A DNA stretch of 64,000 nt from Chloranthus sessilifolius. Its lineage: Eukaryota > Streptophyta > Magnoliopsida > Chloranthales > Chloranthaceae. Made by a program: the position numbers and the translations under genes. Position 1 is the stretch's first letter. Every line of letters begins with the position of its first letter. Positions 9,658-22,096 of the stretch are shown here, piece by piece. The stretch lies in the NCBI GenBank assembly GCA_021018995.1, contig CM037585.1, positions 123,594,831 to 123,658,830 of the forward strand, in the 5' to 3' direction. The notes beneath the pieces were generated by a model. The model searched no databases and was not told the DNA's origin. It saw only the letters and a program-made list of their open reading frames with translations.

Positions 9658-12118
9658 TGCTATAATCTGAATTTTATGACTTTGATACACCTAAAATATG
9701 TGTATGTGCTTAATATTGTATTTCTTGCATGCTGTGACTTTTCAAAAGGTTTTAACTAAAAATACATTTTTTGGTTTCCCAAGCTTTTATATTTATTTCT
9801 GTCATTTATGGACACAAGTTATGTGGTAGCCTACTGGTTAAAGGCTTTAAGTTCTAGATAAGAGGTTTAGGGATCAAACCTTATTATGTGTGTTCTAAAC
9901 CTCTATTTTTTACCTTAAGGTAAAAGCCTATACACTCTTCCTTATTGTGTTAGCTTAATACTGGATAATCCTCAAAATATTATAAATAAGTGTCTTACGG
10001 AGAACCTTAAATTATAATCTCATTCAGAGCACTTCTTAAGAATAGAGCCCTTAGAAACCCTAGAGACCTTAGAGATGAAATTCTAGATCTGCTTTTTTAG
10101 AATCTTTCTTTTGAAAGATCGGCGAGACGTTAGCGTATATTCTCAAGCGGCCTTCACCTCCTTCTAGAATCATTATCATTGTTGGGATCTCGATCTAACC
10201 GTGGTGATACAATTGATATAGGTATGGAAAAATAATACTTTCCATTAAACTTAAAATATTGACTTTTAAATAGATTTTTATGTAAATTAGTGAGTTTATT
10301 TCATGAATAATGAATGGATGATTAAATGAATGCATGTTATGATTGATGATTCTTAATGTTGATAATTTTAATTAAGAAGAAGACGGTCGAAATCTCACTA
10401 TGTGATTTGATTCATTTTAATGTGTGCTCACAGAATTATGTCAATCGATTGACGATTGGATGTCAATCTATTGAGGATTAAATTATATTATTTTGAAAAA
10501 ATACACAGAATTATGTCAATGATTGATTATTGGATGTTAATCGATTGATGATGGACATTAAAGCAAATACTATTAAATGATATTATTTTGAAAAAATACA
10601 CAGAATTATATTAATCGATTGATTATTGAATGTCAATCGATTGAGGATGGACATTAAAACAGCTACTACTAAATGATATTATTTTAGAAAAATACACAGA
10701 ATTATGTCAATCGATTGACGATTGGATGTCAATCGATTGACGATTGGATGCCAATCGATTGAGGATAGACATTAAGTGGTAACAGACAAAACTCAATGGA
10801 TTGAGTAAAACTCAATAGATTGAGCATGAGCATGGATTTATGTCAATTGATTGATAAATCAATAGATTGAGCCAAAACATGAGTTTAATAGATTGAGTGT
10901 CAATAGTTAAGTTCTATATTCAAGTTCTTCTCATAATAGTGTCATTAAATGTCAATGTTTATACACTATAATCGTATGATATGCACTGTAATATTTATGT
11001 ACCATGATTGTGTACACTTCAATATTTATGTACCATGATTAAATACACTTAAATGATTATGTATTATGATATCACTCTCATACACTTTACATATTTCATG
11101 ATGATCTATATAATGCACAATCAAAATACATAAAATATGATGAAATATCAAGTCATAATCAACGAGCATTAGACCCAATATCTTATACATGATGGAGTCT
11201 AAGAAGGTATTAGACCCAACATATTGTGCTTGATCGAGTCTAACTAAACACGATTAAGGAACATTAGACCCAACATCTTGTACATGATGAAGTCTAAAAA
11301 GGTATTAGACCCAACATCTTGTGTAAGATAGAGTCTAACTAAACAAGAGTATGATGAGCATGATTAAGCCCAACGTCTTGAGCGAGACGGAGTTTGACAT
11401 GCAATAAATGATATGATTCATTAGACCAAACGCCTTGAGCATGACGAAGTCTAACTAAACAAGGGATAAGCATGATTACAACTCAACATCTTGAGCGGGA
11501 CGGAGTCTAAAGTGGATTAAATGACAAGAAAGATGAAATTAAAAGAAATGATGCATTCATATAATATTGATATATGTATTTATGTTTAGTTCATTTCAGC
11601 TTATTGAGATTATACATGCCACATGCACACACGCATGAAATATATCAAAATATTTATATAGCCATGATTAATATATTATGCTTCGATGGATTGCATGTCT
11701 GGTCTATACAAGTGTAAACTTATACCCCTTGTTGATGTGGGTGACCAGATGAGACAGGTGTCGCCAATGACAACGTATGGGTCTATGGCGATGAGACGGC
11801 ACGTGGTGCTCAGAAAATTGGACTGAATGGCGATGATGGCTTCGTGACCTAATTATCCATTTTCCTTTCTAGTTATTATTAGTGGTTATTATCAGTTAGT
11901 ATTTTATCAAAATTATTTAAGCTTTTATCATGTTAGACTTGTTATTAGAATAAGAACATGATCATGGGTTTTATTTTGATTAATTAATATTTTAAAGAAA
12001 TTTTATCTTTCATTATTTAAGGTGCTTTTATCGCCTTATTATATTTTTATGGTTCATAATATAAAGGTACGACCTAAGATTTTACAATCAAGAGGTTGTG
12101 AGATCTCGGGCCACTACA
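9658..12118 (+). repeat. Element B right LTR
   Basis: It begins TGCTATAATC after the PPT and ends CCACTACA. The internal modules match the left LTR: tRNA-like segment 9833-9880, palindrome array 10438-10905 with four perfect TCAATCGATTGA copies (10441, 10633, 10707, 10729), and hairpin array 11169-11510. It lacks the long (AT)n tract of the left LTR and includes bases near 9970-10060 that are missing there. Confidence 0.9.
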
Positions 12119-12750
12119 GATACTATGGATTGCACAAGGAATCATATGAATAGAATAGATTATCTTTTCCATGAGATTAAAATTTTTTGTAATTATCCTT
12201 TGAATAAATTCTTCTAAATACATTGAGAGAACCCAAAGTTTCGATATTTTTTTGAGAGTATGCCAATAATGTGAGTTTTTGAATGAAAATATTTTCTGAA
12301 ACTTCAGTTTAGAAAAATCTATGAAGAATAAACTGTTCACTGATGCATGCACTCCGTGCTTACTATGAATTGAAATTGTTGGAGTTCTAATCAAGGATAA
12401 CTGTTATAATGAAAAGTTAAGAATAAAAGATTGGTAATTTTAGATAATCATAACAACCAAGTGATGATCAACTTAGTGAAATTAGTTTAGATTTTTAATT
12501 TAGTTTCCTTTGTAAATTTTGAGGAAAACATTTTGAAAAATCAAAAAATATTTGAAGTTTGTACGTAACTTCACTGAAAACCTTCAGGAGACTACAACTC
12601 CTCCACTAGGGATCGCCTAGGGGTTTTAAAGGCTTGTTGCACCACTAAATGCAATCGTGCTCCCTACAAAAGTAGCATTTAAATTCTTAGTTTAGGATAT
12701 TTTATTTTTCCTTATTTGCTAGGGACTAGCAAAGCTTAAGTCTGGGGGTG
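12119..12750 (+). other. Element A 3' internal region, second part, and PPT
   Basis: Resumption of element A after element B. From about 12540 onward it aligns to the sequences just before both LTRs of element C (for example 22720-22896): 'cttcactgaaaacc', 'ctccctac', then 'gactagcaaag'. The PPT is 12736-12750 (cttaagtctgggggtg type). No coding content. Confidence 0.7.
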
Positions 12751-14105
12751 TGATTAGTCACATAATATACCAATTTATCACCCTTAACTTAGTGATGCTA
12801 GACCTTAATTTGTTACTAATAAATTACAGAGTTCATCAAAATGAACTCTTAAAGCAATAAGAAAGATGATTTGTAAAAGCTGAAAGCTACGAAATCGTGT
12901 TCTACGATTGAGCGTTGTTGCTGAAGAAAGAAATGGAAAATCGTAATTTACTATTCTTCAAAAAGACGTTCAAAGTGGAAGCGATATAAAGAGGATTATG
13001 ATCAATCATTATAAAAAATTGTCCAAAGAGTAAAAGCTAAAAAATCGTGATTTACAATTTTACAGAATGAAAGCTTATTGCTGTTGTTGATCACGTGAGA
13101 ACTTACACCGTCATGAACCAAATTAGAAGATCTCTTAAAGAAGAAGTCTAGTGAATCATGGATCTGAGAAGATTGACGAAAAAGACTTTTAAAGATCTTT
13201 ATAGCTGAAAATAAAGAGAGCAATCTAGAAGTACATCAACTATCCAAAACAAAGAGGATTAAACTTAGGAATTAGAGTTATAATAGGATACTTTTGTTTT
13301 AGTAGTTTCTTTTATTTGAATAAGGAGTTTTGTAAATCAATGCCTTATGATCTATAAATAAGAGGCTTCATATAGGAATTAGGCATCGAAGATATTCTTA
13401 GCATCAATTGACAACTGAGGTTGTGCTTTTTTTTAGTCATTAGAGTAGTTTAGTTTAGATATCTAAGGTTCCTTGATTACAATTGATGATTGGGATTAAG
13501 AGCTGGAAGATTAGAGTAGATATCTATAATTTATCAGAAGTAATTGACGACTGCGGCCGAGGGGTGAAAAATATAAGTTTTATTACTTTCTAATTTAGAT
13601 TTATTTTATTATAATTTCCTGCTTTATAAACATCTTCAAGTTTTAATTTGAATTGACGATTGAGGTTAAGGTTTGCAGATTAGTATAATAGTTTTTATTT
13701 TTCATATTTGATTTTCTGGAGTTTGATTGACGCCCAAATTTCTGGTAGATTAAAGATTAGTATAAATCTATATTAAAGGATGCTAGTTTTGATTGAAGCC
13801 TAAATTCTAAAAGATTGAGATATATTGTAACGGTATTTTAAATCTGTAAACATCCAATAGCTGAAGATTGTGATTAACGACCACAATCTGAAGGAGGATT
13901 TAAGATTTATTTTTTCCAATTTAGTTTAAGAAACTAGTCTTTATTCATATTTCTCAAGTAGTTTAGGATCTTAAAAGATAAATATAAGTTTTCAGAAAGT
14001 TAATATATATAATATAAATCATATCCTCATGGGAACGATCTTATGCTAGTATTACAATTTTCATTGTGTGCTTGCAATAGGTTTAGACTTAATTAGATAC
14101 ATACA
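12751..14105 (+). repeat. Element A 3' LTR
   Basis: It starts TGATTAGTCACA right after the PPT. A TATA box, TATAAATAAG, is at 13353-13362. From 13400 to 13880 an imperfect word of the type TTGACGAYTGAGG recurs about seven times. The end is placed at the CA of 'gatacataca'. The 'cctcatgggaacgatc' phrase at 14024-14041 is typical of U5 in this group. The exact end is uncertain by about 10 bases. Confidence 0.65.
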
Positions 14106-14996
14106 TAAATAAAGAGCTACCACTTGTCAGACCGATTCGATTCACGGGTTTAGCCGTCGTGCCAGTTCGATTTACGGATATCCGACGTGTCGGTTCGATT
14201 CATGCATACACTTATATCAAATTAGATTCGATGTTTCCATACAAGCCAATTTAAAGTTCGTAGTTCATATTCAAGTGTACATTCAAAGTTTAGGTGTCAA
14301 GTGTAATTCAAGTTCAACATTCGTGTTCGAAATTAGGCAAAACAGAACTCATATTCGTATTTCCAATATCAAGATGCAAACTCAGATTCTTATACAAAGC
14401 TCAATATTCAAGTCATTTTCATATTTCGAAGATCATATTCATGTTCGTATCAGATTCAATTGCAATTATCAAGGTTCGAAATCGAAAATTTCAATTTCAA
14501 AGATTGAAAGTTTATTTCAAAACAAATCCTAGCTTATCAAACACTCATCATACCAATCTATGAATTCAAGACACAAATGCAATTGGTTAAAGAAATTCCC
14601 CTACCTCGGTTGCGAAATCATGCAAGATCACGCAAAATAGTGCAAAAGTCCTTACAGATGTTCCCAAACTTTAACCTACATTAAAAAGTATTCGTATACA
14701 CACATGTTAATGACTAAGCATCACGCATGTCAAAGTTCCTAAACTTTTCTCAAAACTAGGGCGAAAAGGACAAGTTCGCGTTAACGTTGGATCATGTAAA
14801 ACTTGTCACTGCTTGCCCCTAATTTTTTACCTTTAAAATATTACAATCATAAATTTTTTAATTCATGAAACTTATAGGGCTCATTGTCCTCTTTCCAACA
14901 CCTTAAGAGTCGCCTAATTCTGAGGTCAGACTAAGAAGTTACGGCCAAAATAGTGGATCAGGCTCAAATAGGGAAGCCAACTTTAGCGTCAGGCAT

Positions 14997-15165
14997 GCTC
15001 GAGCGGGAAGCTTTAGTTGAGACCATGCTCGTGCGGGATTCAGGCCCACTCGAGCGGGGTCCATTGGCATGCACATACCCAGCTCGAGTGGGTTTTCCCA
15101 TAGCCAAAATAAGCCTATTTTCCCGCTCGAGCAGGAAGCTTCAGGTGGGACTCCGCTTGAGCGGG
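14997..15165. repeat. CTCGAGCG-word cluster
   Basis: About six units of the form (g)ctcgagcggg or one-base variants, spaced roughly 20-45 bases apart in otherwise AT-rich DNA. Confidence 0.75.
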
Positions 15166-15920
15166 ATTCTTAGCATTCCAAAATTTCGGGATTTGGGTCT
15201 TCTTCCTCGAACTTCGACAAAACCATTACCCAAGCACTTAAATTAAAGTTAAAACACTTATATATGATGAATCCACAAAATTTACCTTTTAAGTTACGCA
15301 TGCAAGACTCACAATGATCGGATCGACGAGAATCGACGCCGAAGCTCTCCCTCGTCTCTTCAATGATTCAATCTTTCTCTAATCCGACCTGAATTTCTCA
15401 AATCCTTTCTAAATCGCGCATGTGTAGATTCCGATGGCCGAAATCAAAGGAATCGGTGTCGAACTTGTCGTTCTTCTGATGATGTTTTCCTCGATCTCAC
15501 GACATCGAAGATTGGGGTTCTTGTGGTGAATGAACTATGAATTCTCTTGCATGTGGAAGAAATAGAGAGGGGAAGTTTAGAAGATGATCTAATGGCTAGG
15601 GTGGTTTCTCTGAAATGGGGAAGATTAAGAAGAGAAATGGGTCTCTTCTTCTTGGTTCTCTCATCTTCTCACGCCCTAGCTATCTCACGGCTTCCTTTCT
15701 CTTCAAATGAGGTTTGAGCCTCCTTCAAATGCACTCCTCTCTTATATTAGGTGGAGATGGTTTGGTGTGGAGCTGATAAACCACAATTCAGTGTGTTGGC
15801 CTTTGTTTCAATGGTTCAAAATGAAATCTAAAAATGCAATAAACCCGTTTTGACCCCTAGACCTCTTATTTGCTAACCTAGCTTCTAAGCACTGCCATCA
15901 TGTGGCCTGCATAATGTTCT

Positions 15921-15925
<5 letters not shown>

Positions 15926-15972
<47 letters not shown>

Positions 15973-15990
15973 GATAGATAGATAGATAAG
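15926..15990. repeat. Compound microsatellite (CA)n(TA)n(GATA)n
   Basis: An uninterrupted CA run passes into a TA run and then four GATA repeats. Confidence 0.95.
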
Positions 15991-16074
15991 GTATATCTAT
16001 AGCCACAAACCCATGATTGTTTGGGTTATTGGGTTCTGGCCTGATTCTGCCCATGGAGTACATGATCACACTTA

Positions 16075-18524
16075 ATCACGTACTATTTTTAAGTGCTTGC
16101 TACTGACTTTATAGGAAATGGTGATAAGAATGGGGTTAGTAAAAATCAAAGGTGAATTGAAGAGCAGGAAGTTTAAAAATACACAGACCTGCAAGATACA
16201 GGACTTGTTGTAGCAAGTTTTAATAAGTAAGAGTTTGTCCCACAGGGAAAGTTAATCTAAAGCTCCAAGGGAGCTATCTTTAGTAGGCCCTCCAGATCTG
16301 ACAATCCTAAATGGAAGGGGATTTAAGGTCACTATTATCTAAATCCTAAGGTAACCTAGTGCCTAAACTACAGAAAGGGTTGAGAAGAATGATGGAGTGT
16401 GAGAAAATAAATATAAAAGGGTAAGAAGTAAGCTATTAGGTATAGATCTGATGTGTCTTATAACTCATACTCAGATCTGCTGCTATAGAAATTCTGTCCA
16501 ATGGCTACATTATCACAAAGAGGAGAAAGGATCCAACTCACCCCTGTGCCATGATCCAATCCCTTATGGCTATAACCTGTCCACTTAAATGGTCACAACC
16601 TATCCAATAGGGGAACCACAATCCAGAGATGGGTCAGAACAAGTTTATCATTGTAGGCACTACTTCTTCCAGACTACCAGCTCAAGAATCCATAGGAACC
16701 TCAACCTCTAAAGTTCTGTGTGTGGGGCTAGGCCTGCAATGTGCACTAGCCTGGACATATAGAATCAACAAGAGTTTGAGTATTAGCTTTTAAGCTTAGC
16801 TATTCACTGCTTTAGAAAGACAGCAGTGATCCAGTCACAAGCCTATAATCTCTACAACCAGATCAGATCTGCCATCTGATGGTGGGTCTATACAAATACA
16901 GGGGAGTCTGTCTCTGCACAATCTCGCACAAGACTACAAGCACAAGTGCAAGGAAGAAGGATCTGTCTTAGATCTGTGGATTGGCCTCACCCTAGGGCTA
17001 AAATCTATCCACTTAAATGGTCACAGACTATCCACAGAGGCTATCTTCCTCACAGAGGTCTAAGACAGAATAAGAACATTACTGCTGCCACCATGTTCAC
17101 AAGGCTACCAGCTCAAGCTCCCATGGAGATTCAGATTTAGTGGATCCCGTGGTGGGGCTAAGCCTGCAATGTGCCTAACCTGGACACACAGGTCACTTGA
17201 ATCTAAATAAAACCTTAAAAACAATCATCCATTGCTTACAATACAACTTAGCAATGGAGGATCTCAAGGCAGCAGTCTTATACAGAACAACTCATAAAAC
17301 ACCAATCCTATACATGTATAAAATCCTATTATAAAACTCCATTAATTCTATTTCAAATAGACATACAAAGACATAGCCAGCAAGTGCTGGACTATGGAGA
17401 GAAGAAAAAGGGAAAAAGAAACTGCCTAAACCCTAACCTTAGCCTACTGCAATTCTACAGTTAGTTTTAAGAAGAAGGAGCACAGAAGACCAGTCTTTAA
17501 ACCTAAACTAGGCTTGGGCTTATATAACAGTCAGCTCTCTGTGAATTAGGGTTAGGAAAACTCTAATTTATCAATGTTATCGTGGCCCATTTCTATTCCT
17601 TGGATGCCTCGGGATGTGTGCATGGAGATTGGAGCATTAGAGTACGTGCCCTAGTTGCTGGAAGTTCCCAGATTGCCCCTGCAGAAGTGGGGAGAAGTTA
17701 AGAACCCAACCCTCGCTAGGTAAAAAGGCTTTCCAGGTCTTTTCGCGTGATAGAATTGGCGTCGCGGGGTTGATTTGAATTGAAGCTCTTGCCGTCGTGG
17801 GATTGGTACTTTTGTCATCGCGGGGATGCTCTGGTCGTCGCGGGATTGCTCTTTCCATTTGAATGGCGCGGAAATTACGCGCGCAGTTCGTTGCTTGGTC
17901 AATCCCGCGGGGATCCTCGCGAAGAAGTAAGGTGCATGGGCTTCTGGATCATGCGAGCAGTTCCCTGAAGGTTTGTATCCTGCGGCCACTGCGCGACAGC
18001 TACGCTCAGGAATACCTGGAGCTCTCTCTCCTTAGTGAATCGCGCGAAGATTAACGGCTCCTCTTTTGAGCTGCGCAAGACTGTGCTAGTGCTTCGCGAG
18101 CACTTATGACCGAGCCTCACGAGAACCGCGCGAAGTATGCTTTTCAATTCCTTCTGTCATCAAACCGCACGAGAACGACGCGAAGACTGCGCGACCAGTT
18201 GGTGTGCTCCCTTCAGAAGCCCGCGACAACTGCGTGAAACATTCTTTCTGGTTCAATTGAGCCTTGCGACATCTGCGCGAGACATTCTTCTTGACTTGTT
18301 TCTGCTTTGCTGTGCCTATGCTGCAGCCAATTCTCTGTCTTGGTTCAACCTTCTTTCTTCTGAGGAACTTCTGGGGCAACAGTAGGCTTCATGGCATGGT
18401 TAGGGGCTTATTTGCAGCTTCTGCTTATTACCTACAAAATTGTCTTAACAGTCATTTATTAAATGACTAAGGGTCTAACAGAGATTAAGTTAAGAGGTGA
18501 AAAGTGGTACTTTTCACTCCGTCA
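16075..18524 (-). mobile_element. Solo LTR of an Athila-type element (family C), minus orientation
   Basis: The reverse complement aligns with the LTR of element C from end to end: 'gaggtgaaaa' near its start, the CGCG-word region (17749-18260), TATA-like ttatataagc (plus position about 17519-17529), the 'agatctg' and 'gggacaaactctta' phrases, and the terminal 'gtttgct..actttat'. Its length matches the longer LTR of C (46620-49078), including the 1.2-kb section missing from C's first LTR. Both termini have decayed and I could not define a target duplication. An old copy. Confidence 0.75.
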
Positions 18525-19522
18525 TTTTTCTCGTTCTAATTTATTCATTAAAATAATTAATTAAGCCCATACACTATACTATGGTGTTTGGAAGTGTAGG
18601 CTCGAACTTGGTCCGATCCCGGGTTCGAGTCATGTGCAACACACACTTCTCACTAGGTTTCGAGTTTAAATCTAGTGCTCTAATAAGGGATTGGCTTTAG
18701 ATTTGTGAATTGGGTGAATTTTCCAATTTGAGATGGCTGGGTCAGAGACTGCATCGCAAGCATCAAAAGCTTGATCAAGGTCAAACCGGTCAAGGTAATC
18801 GTATCCTTGTCGAAGGTCAACGATTCAACGCTAGAAAAATTAGGGTTGTTACACGTATAGTATAGATACATAGAGCTTGTTTAATTATGTGACTTTGACC
18901 ATGAATTCTTGACCCATTGATGACTTGGGATAAGTTGGAAAATTTTGGAATTTCATGCTTGAATCTTGAATTTTGATCATGGAAATTTGAATGGCGAGAG
19001 ATGCATGTATAGGAAAAATCATGATTTATAGGTTCTATATAGTTACACGTTAATCGGAACCACTAGATGATCTATCAATTTAAGTTTGACCAGTTTGATG
19101 GACTGATGGTCTGATGAGATTCCCAACTTTGGAAGCTCATGACCAATGTCGATCATGAATGGTTAACGATGATCGATTGTTTATCGATGAAAACCTGAAA
19201 ATTCGGTTGATTAGGCTATACCACATATAACTGATAAGTCTTGAAAACCTGATTGAAATTGTTTTTGAAATGCGTGATTTTTGTAAACTGATTTCCGAAA
19301 AGAAAAGGATTTGAAAATATTATTGTGCCCGGAAAATTAGGTTCGATCGGATGACTCTCCAAGCCAATCCGAATAAATGAAATAGAACGATACCTGGCGA
19401 ATAGGATAGTACCGGGTGCAAGCAATTCGTGCCGAATAAATCAATAGAATGGACCAGAAATGAGACCACGATGGATCTGGGACTAACATAGAATCATCCT
19501 GGGCCGAGACCCAAAATATGAG

Positions 19523-19862
19523 TAGGGGTGTATTCGGTTCGGTTTGGTCGGTTTTGGACCAAAACCACAAACCAAACCGGTCGTAATCGGTTTTTAGATT
19601 TTCAAACCAAACCAAATCGTCCAACTCTTAAACCAAACCAACCCGATTCAATTCGGTTCGTCGGTTCGGTTTGGTTCGGTCGGTTTCGGTTTTCCTATAA
19701 GTTCTACTTGCACATCAAAATTTTCTCAATTTCTCAACCGATTTTCCTATAAGTTCGACTTTACCGCTTTAGGATTTAGGAATATGCTAAAGACAAGGGT
19801 AGGATTTTATATAAAAATATGCATTTTACTTAAATGCCCTTTAAAATTAATCAAAATGCCCG

Positions 19863-19907
<45 letters not shown>

Positions 19908-20094
19908 CACTACTTACAAACTACATTCGGTTCGGTTTGGTTTTGGCTTGGGGAGGCTTGGAACCGAAACCAAACCAAACTTTTTGATTTTCCTTTTTTC
20001 CAAACCAAACCCAAATTGGTACCCACCCAAACCGGACCAAACTCGGCGGTTCGGTTTGGTTTGCTCGGTTCGGTCCAAAAAATGCACAACCCTA
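19523..20094. mobile_element. hAT-type MITE (Ggttcggtttgg-rich)
   Basis: 572 bases flanked by a perfect 8-bp duplication, AATATGAG, at 19515-19522 and 20095-20102. The ends are TAGGGGTGT and ACAACCCTA, a 9-base terminal inverted repeat with one mismatch. Subterminal regions repeat TTCGGTTCGGTTTGG in opposite orientations. An (AT)n run lies in the middle (about 19865-19906). No transposase is encoded. Confidence 0.88.
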
Positions 20095-21858
20095 AATATG
20101 AGGCATGCGATGGACCACTAGGTGGACTCCATCGATGGCCCAAACCTGTAGGTCTAGCACCCTACAATAGTTTACTCTCAGAACAGAGAGCAAAATAAAT
20201 TGAAATAAATTCTGAAAAATTTCCAAAAAATTTAGTTAAATAAGATAATGGGTTCCCGATACCCAATTAAATTTTCAGACCCAGACTCCAAGCGGTTTGA
20301 AAGTTATGGCACTCGGAGCACAAGGCAGCGAATCTGCCATGCTGCACCATAAATCAGAGCCCTCGAAGGGCTATGATTTTCGTGACCAAGACTTCTTCAG
20401 AAAAATCTGGGATAAATTAAGGTCAAACCTTGACCTGTACATAAGACTTGGGTAAATTTTCACAATATAATTCTATCAGGATCGTCGGCTGGAAAATCTA
20501 GTACATTATGAAGCAAAATTGTGTTTCATGGCACCTAGCTAGTAACCAAACCCGACCTTTGATCTGATGGATCTGATTCCATCCTGATCCTTTGACTTTT
20601 AACTTCCGAAATATAAAAAGAAATTTTAGATAACTCATTGAGCTTTCCAGATAGCTGCTGAGTGCCCGATTTCGATATCAACACTAAGATTTAAAGACCT
20701 GACACTAAAGCCCAATAACCTGATAAAGGAGGACAAATCTCAATGATTTGTCAATCATGATCAAGCCTGATCATATTTTTGAGTGCCACTACCTGAGAAA
20801 GATGCGGCTATCGGCAAGTGATTTACGACAAGTTGTTCGACACACTTGTGGGAAAAATTGTAAATTGAAGATTTTAATCAAAACCTTGACTTTACCCCAA
20901 AACTCGTGACCATCTAGGAAATAGCATATCACAGTAGTTACTATGAACAACCTGTGATGGGACTTATGTTGACTTGGTCAACTGAGTCATTGGACCGGAC
21001 CCTTAGATGACCCCAAAGGCCCAAATACTAAGTAATTGGTAAATGAAATTTTGTTAAGACCCAACTACCCGGCCAACGGCTCGGTAAACCTTAGATGATT
21101 TTCTAAGCTATGACCCAACCCAAAAGTGTTTTTAAAATAAAATTATAAAGCCCCCTCTTGAATAATAACCACACCCTTTTATGTGTTCGGACCTTGAAAC
21201 GGCCCACATACCTAGAATTGGATCTAGTAAGACCCAAACCACATAGGAAATGATCCATGGACCTTGAACTCATAGGATTGGACATATCTAAGTCTAAATA
21301 CCCGACCTGAAGACTTGACATGGACTAGTGGTTGGCCCTGAGGCCCAAACACAAAAATAAATGGAATAAGACCATGACCCATTTAACCCAAGACCAAAAT
21401 GAGTCTTTAATAAGAAAGGAATGGACCCAAAGGCCCATATCCGAAAAACATGTAAAGAGTAAATTCTCTCTTGACTCTCTAATGACCCTTACAATGCTCA
21501 AATGAGAAAGTTATCGAAGCCATAGGATATTCTTTAGGAATAAGAAATATCGGCCCATCAATGAGTGCTCAATCAATTGACTTAACTCAAACAAACTCAT
21601 AAAATTATTAGAAACAGGCACCCCGATGCCTTAAATTTTGTTTAGAGATGATCAAGTTTTATTTCATCAACAACGACAAGCACAAGTCCTTATTGGACTC
21701 TAAACTGAGGTAACACTTAGTATAAGTGTGAACCGACGAGATCCTTCCTTAGGATCAAGTCATGGAACTTGAAAACTCGACTCGAACTCTTGATTTGAAT
21801 GAACTGCTTGAATTGAATGATTGATGAAACTGATTGATAGATATAAGTCAGTGATATG

Positions 21859-22071
21859 CTTGAACTTGAACTTGAACTTGAAATTGAACATGAACTTGTA
21901 CTTGAACTTGAATTTAAACTCGAACTTGAACTTGAACTTGAATTTAAACTTGAACTGTATTTGAACTTAAACTTGAACTTGAACTTGAATTTAAACTTGA
22001 ACTTGAATTTAAACTTGAACTTGAACTTGAACTCATATTTGAACCCGAAATGGGATTTTGAACTTGAACTT
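21859..22071. repeat. TTGAAC hexamer tandem array
   Basis: About 30 hexamers of TTGAAC with TTTAAA and TTGAAA variants. The hexamer period keeps a frame open that would encode alternating Leu-Glu, but this is a repeat artefact. Confidence 0.9.
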
Positions 22072-22096
22072 CTTAGAAGTATATCTAAATCTTGAA

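Larger units (their letters stand above)
3802..12118 (+). mobile_element. Element B: Tekay/Del-like chromovirus, gag lost
   Basis: A complete-ended LTR retrotransposon nested in element A. The left LTR is 3802-6171, the initiator-Met primer site 6174-6185, the pol remnant 6354-9608, the PPT 9645-9657 and the right LTR 9658-12118. Only about 170 bases separate the primer site from the protease, so gag has been deleted. The chromodomain end ('NVFHISMLKKY', then 'YPHLF') points to the Tekay/Del group. Both LTRs carry the same unusual tandem-repeat modules. All coding domains contain stops or frameshifts, so the copy is non-autonomous. Confidence 0.88.
1..14105 (+). mobile_element. Element A: Athila-like Ty3/gypsy retrotransposon, 5'-truncated by the window edge
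   Basis: This is the 3' portion of an Athila-type element. In order it holds the RNase H end and integrase, a short post-pol open frame, a long non-coding 3' region, a polypurine tract (12736-12750) and one LTR (12751-14105). A chromovirus (element B, 3802-12118) is inserted in the 3' region, so A's own sequence is 1-3801 plus 12119-14105. The assignment uses the RNase H and integrase wording, which closely parallels element C, and the shared 3' landmarks: a 'gaggacattg'-type phrase followed by a G-rich run, then 'gactagcaaag' just before the PPT. The right LTR boundary is a judgement. Confidence 0.8.
14106..16074 (-). repeat. LTR-like fragment, minus orientation
   Basis: Non-coding. On the minus strand a TATA-like sequence (15741-15750 in plus coordinates) is followed by a leader containing 'ctagggcg'. 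Further downstream are six CGCTCGAGCGG-type words (14997-15165) and a 'cacgtcggatatccg' phrase. The same order (TATA, leader, palindromic words, 'ggatatccg') occurs in the minus-strand solo LTR at 32138-34463. I infer a related gypsy LTR. Ends and target duplications were not found. A compound microsatellite lies at 15926-15990. Confidence 0.45.
18525..22096. other. Non-coding, retrotransposon-like region with MITE and hexamer repeat
   Basis: No credible coding frame. Phrases such as 'cggcagcgaatctgcc' and repeated 'ggtcaaaccttgacc' suggest LTR or leader sequence of an unidentified gypsy element, possibly continuous with 14106-16074 across the solo LTR. It contains a hAT-type MITE (19523-20094) and a TTGAAC hexamer array (21859-22071). 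Confidence 0.4.

Noticed and set aside
16075-18524. Target duplication for the old Athila solo LTR
   Set aside because: Both ends are too decayed, and no matching pentamer was found at the inferred borders.
18590-18640. tRNA gene suggested by 'ggttcgagtc'
   Set aside because: Only a box B-like phrase; no box A at proper spacing and no cloverleaf.
19784-20121. Open frames with Tyr-Ile runs
   Set aside because: Translation of the AT microsatellite and hAT MITE ends.
21856-22095. Open frame encoding a Leu-Glu/Leu-Asn repeat protein
   Set aside because: It is a by-product of the TTGAAC hexamer array, with no flanking gene structure.
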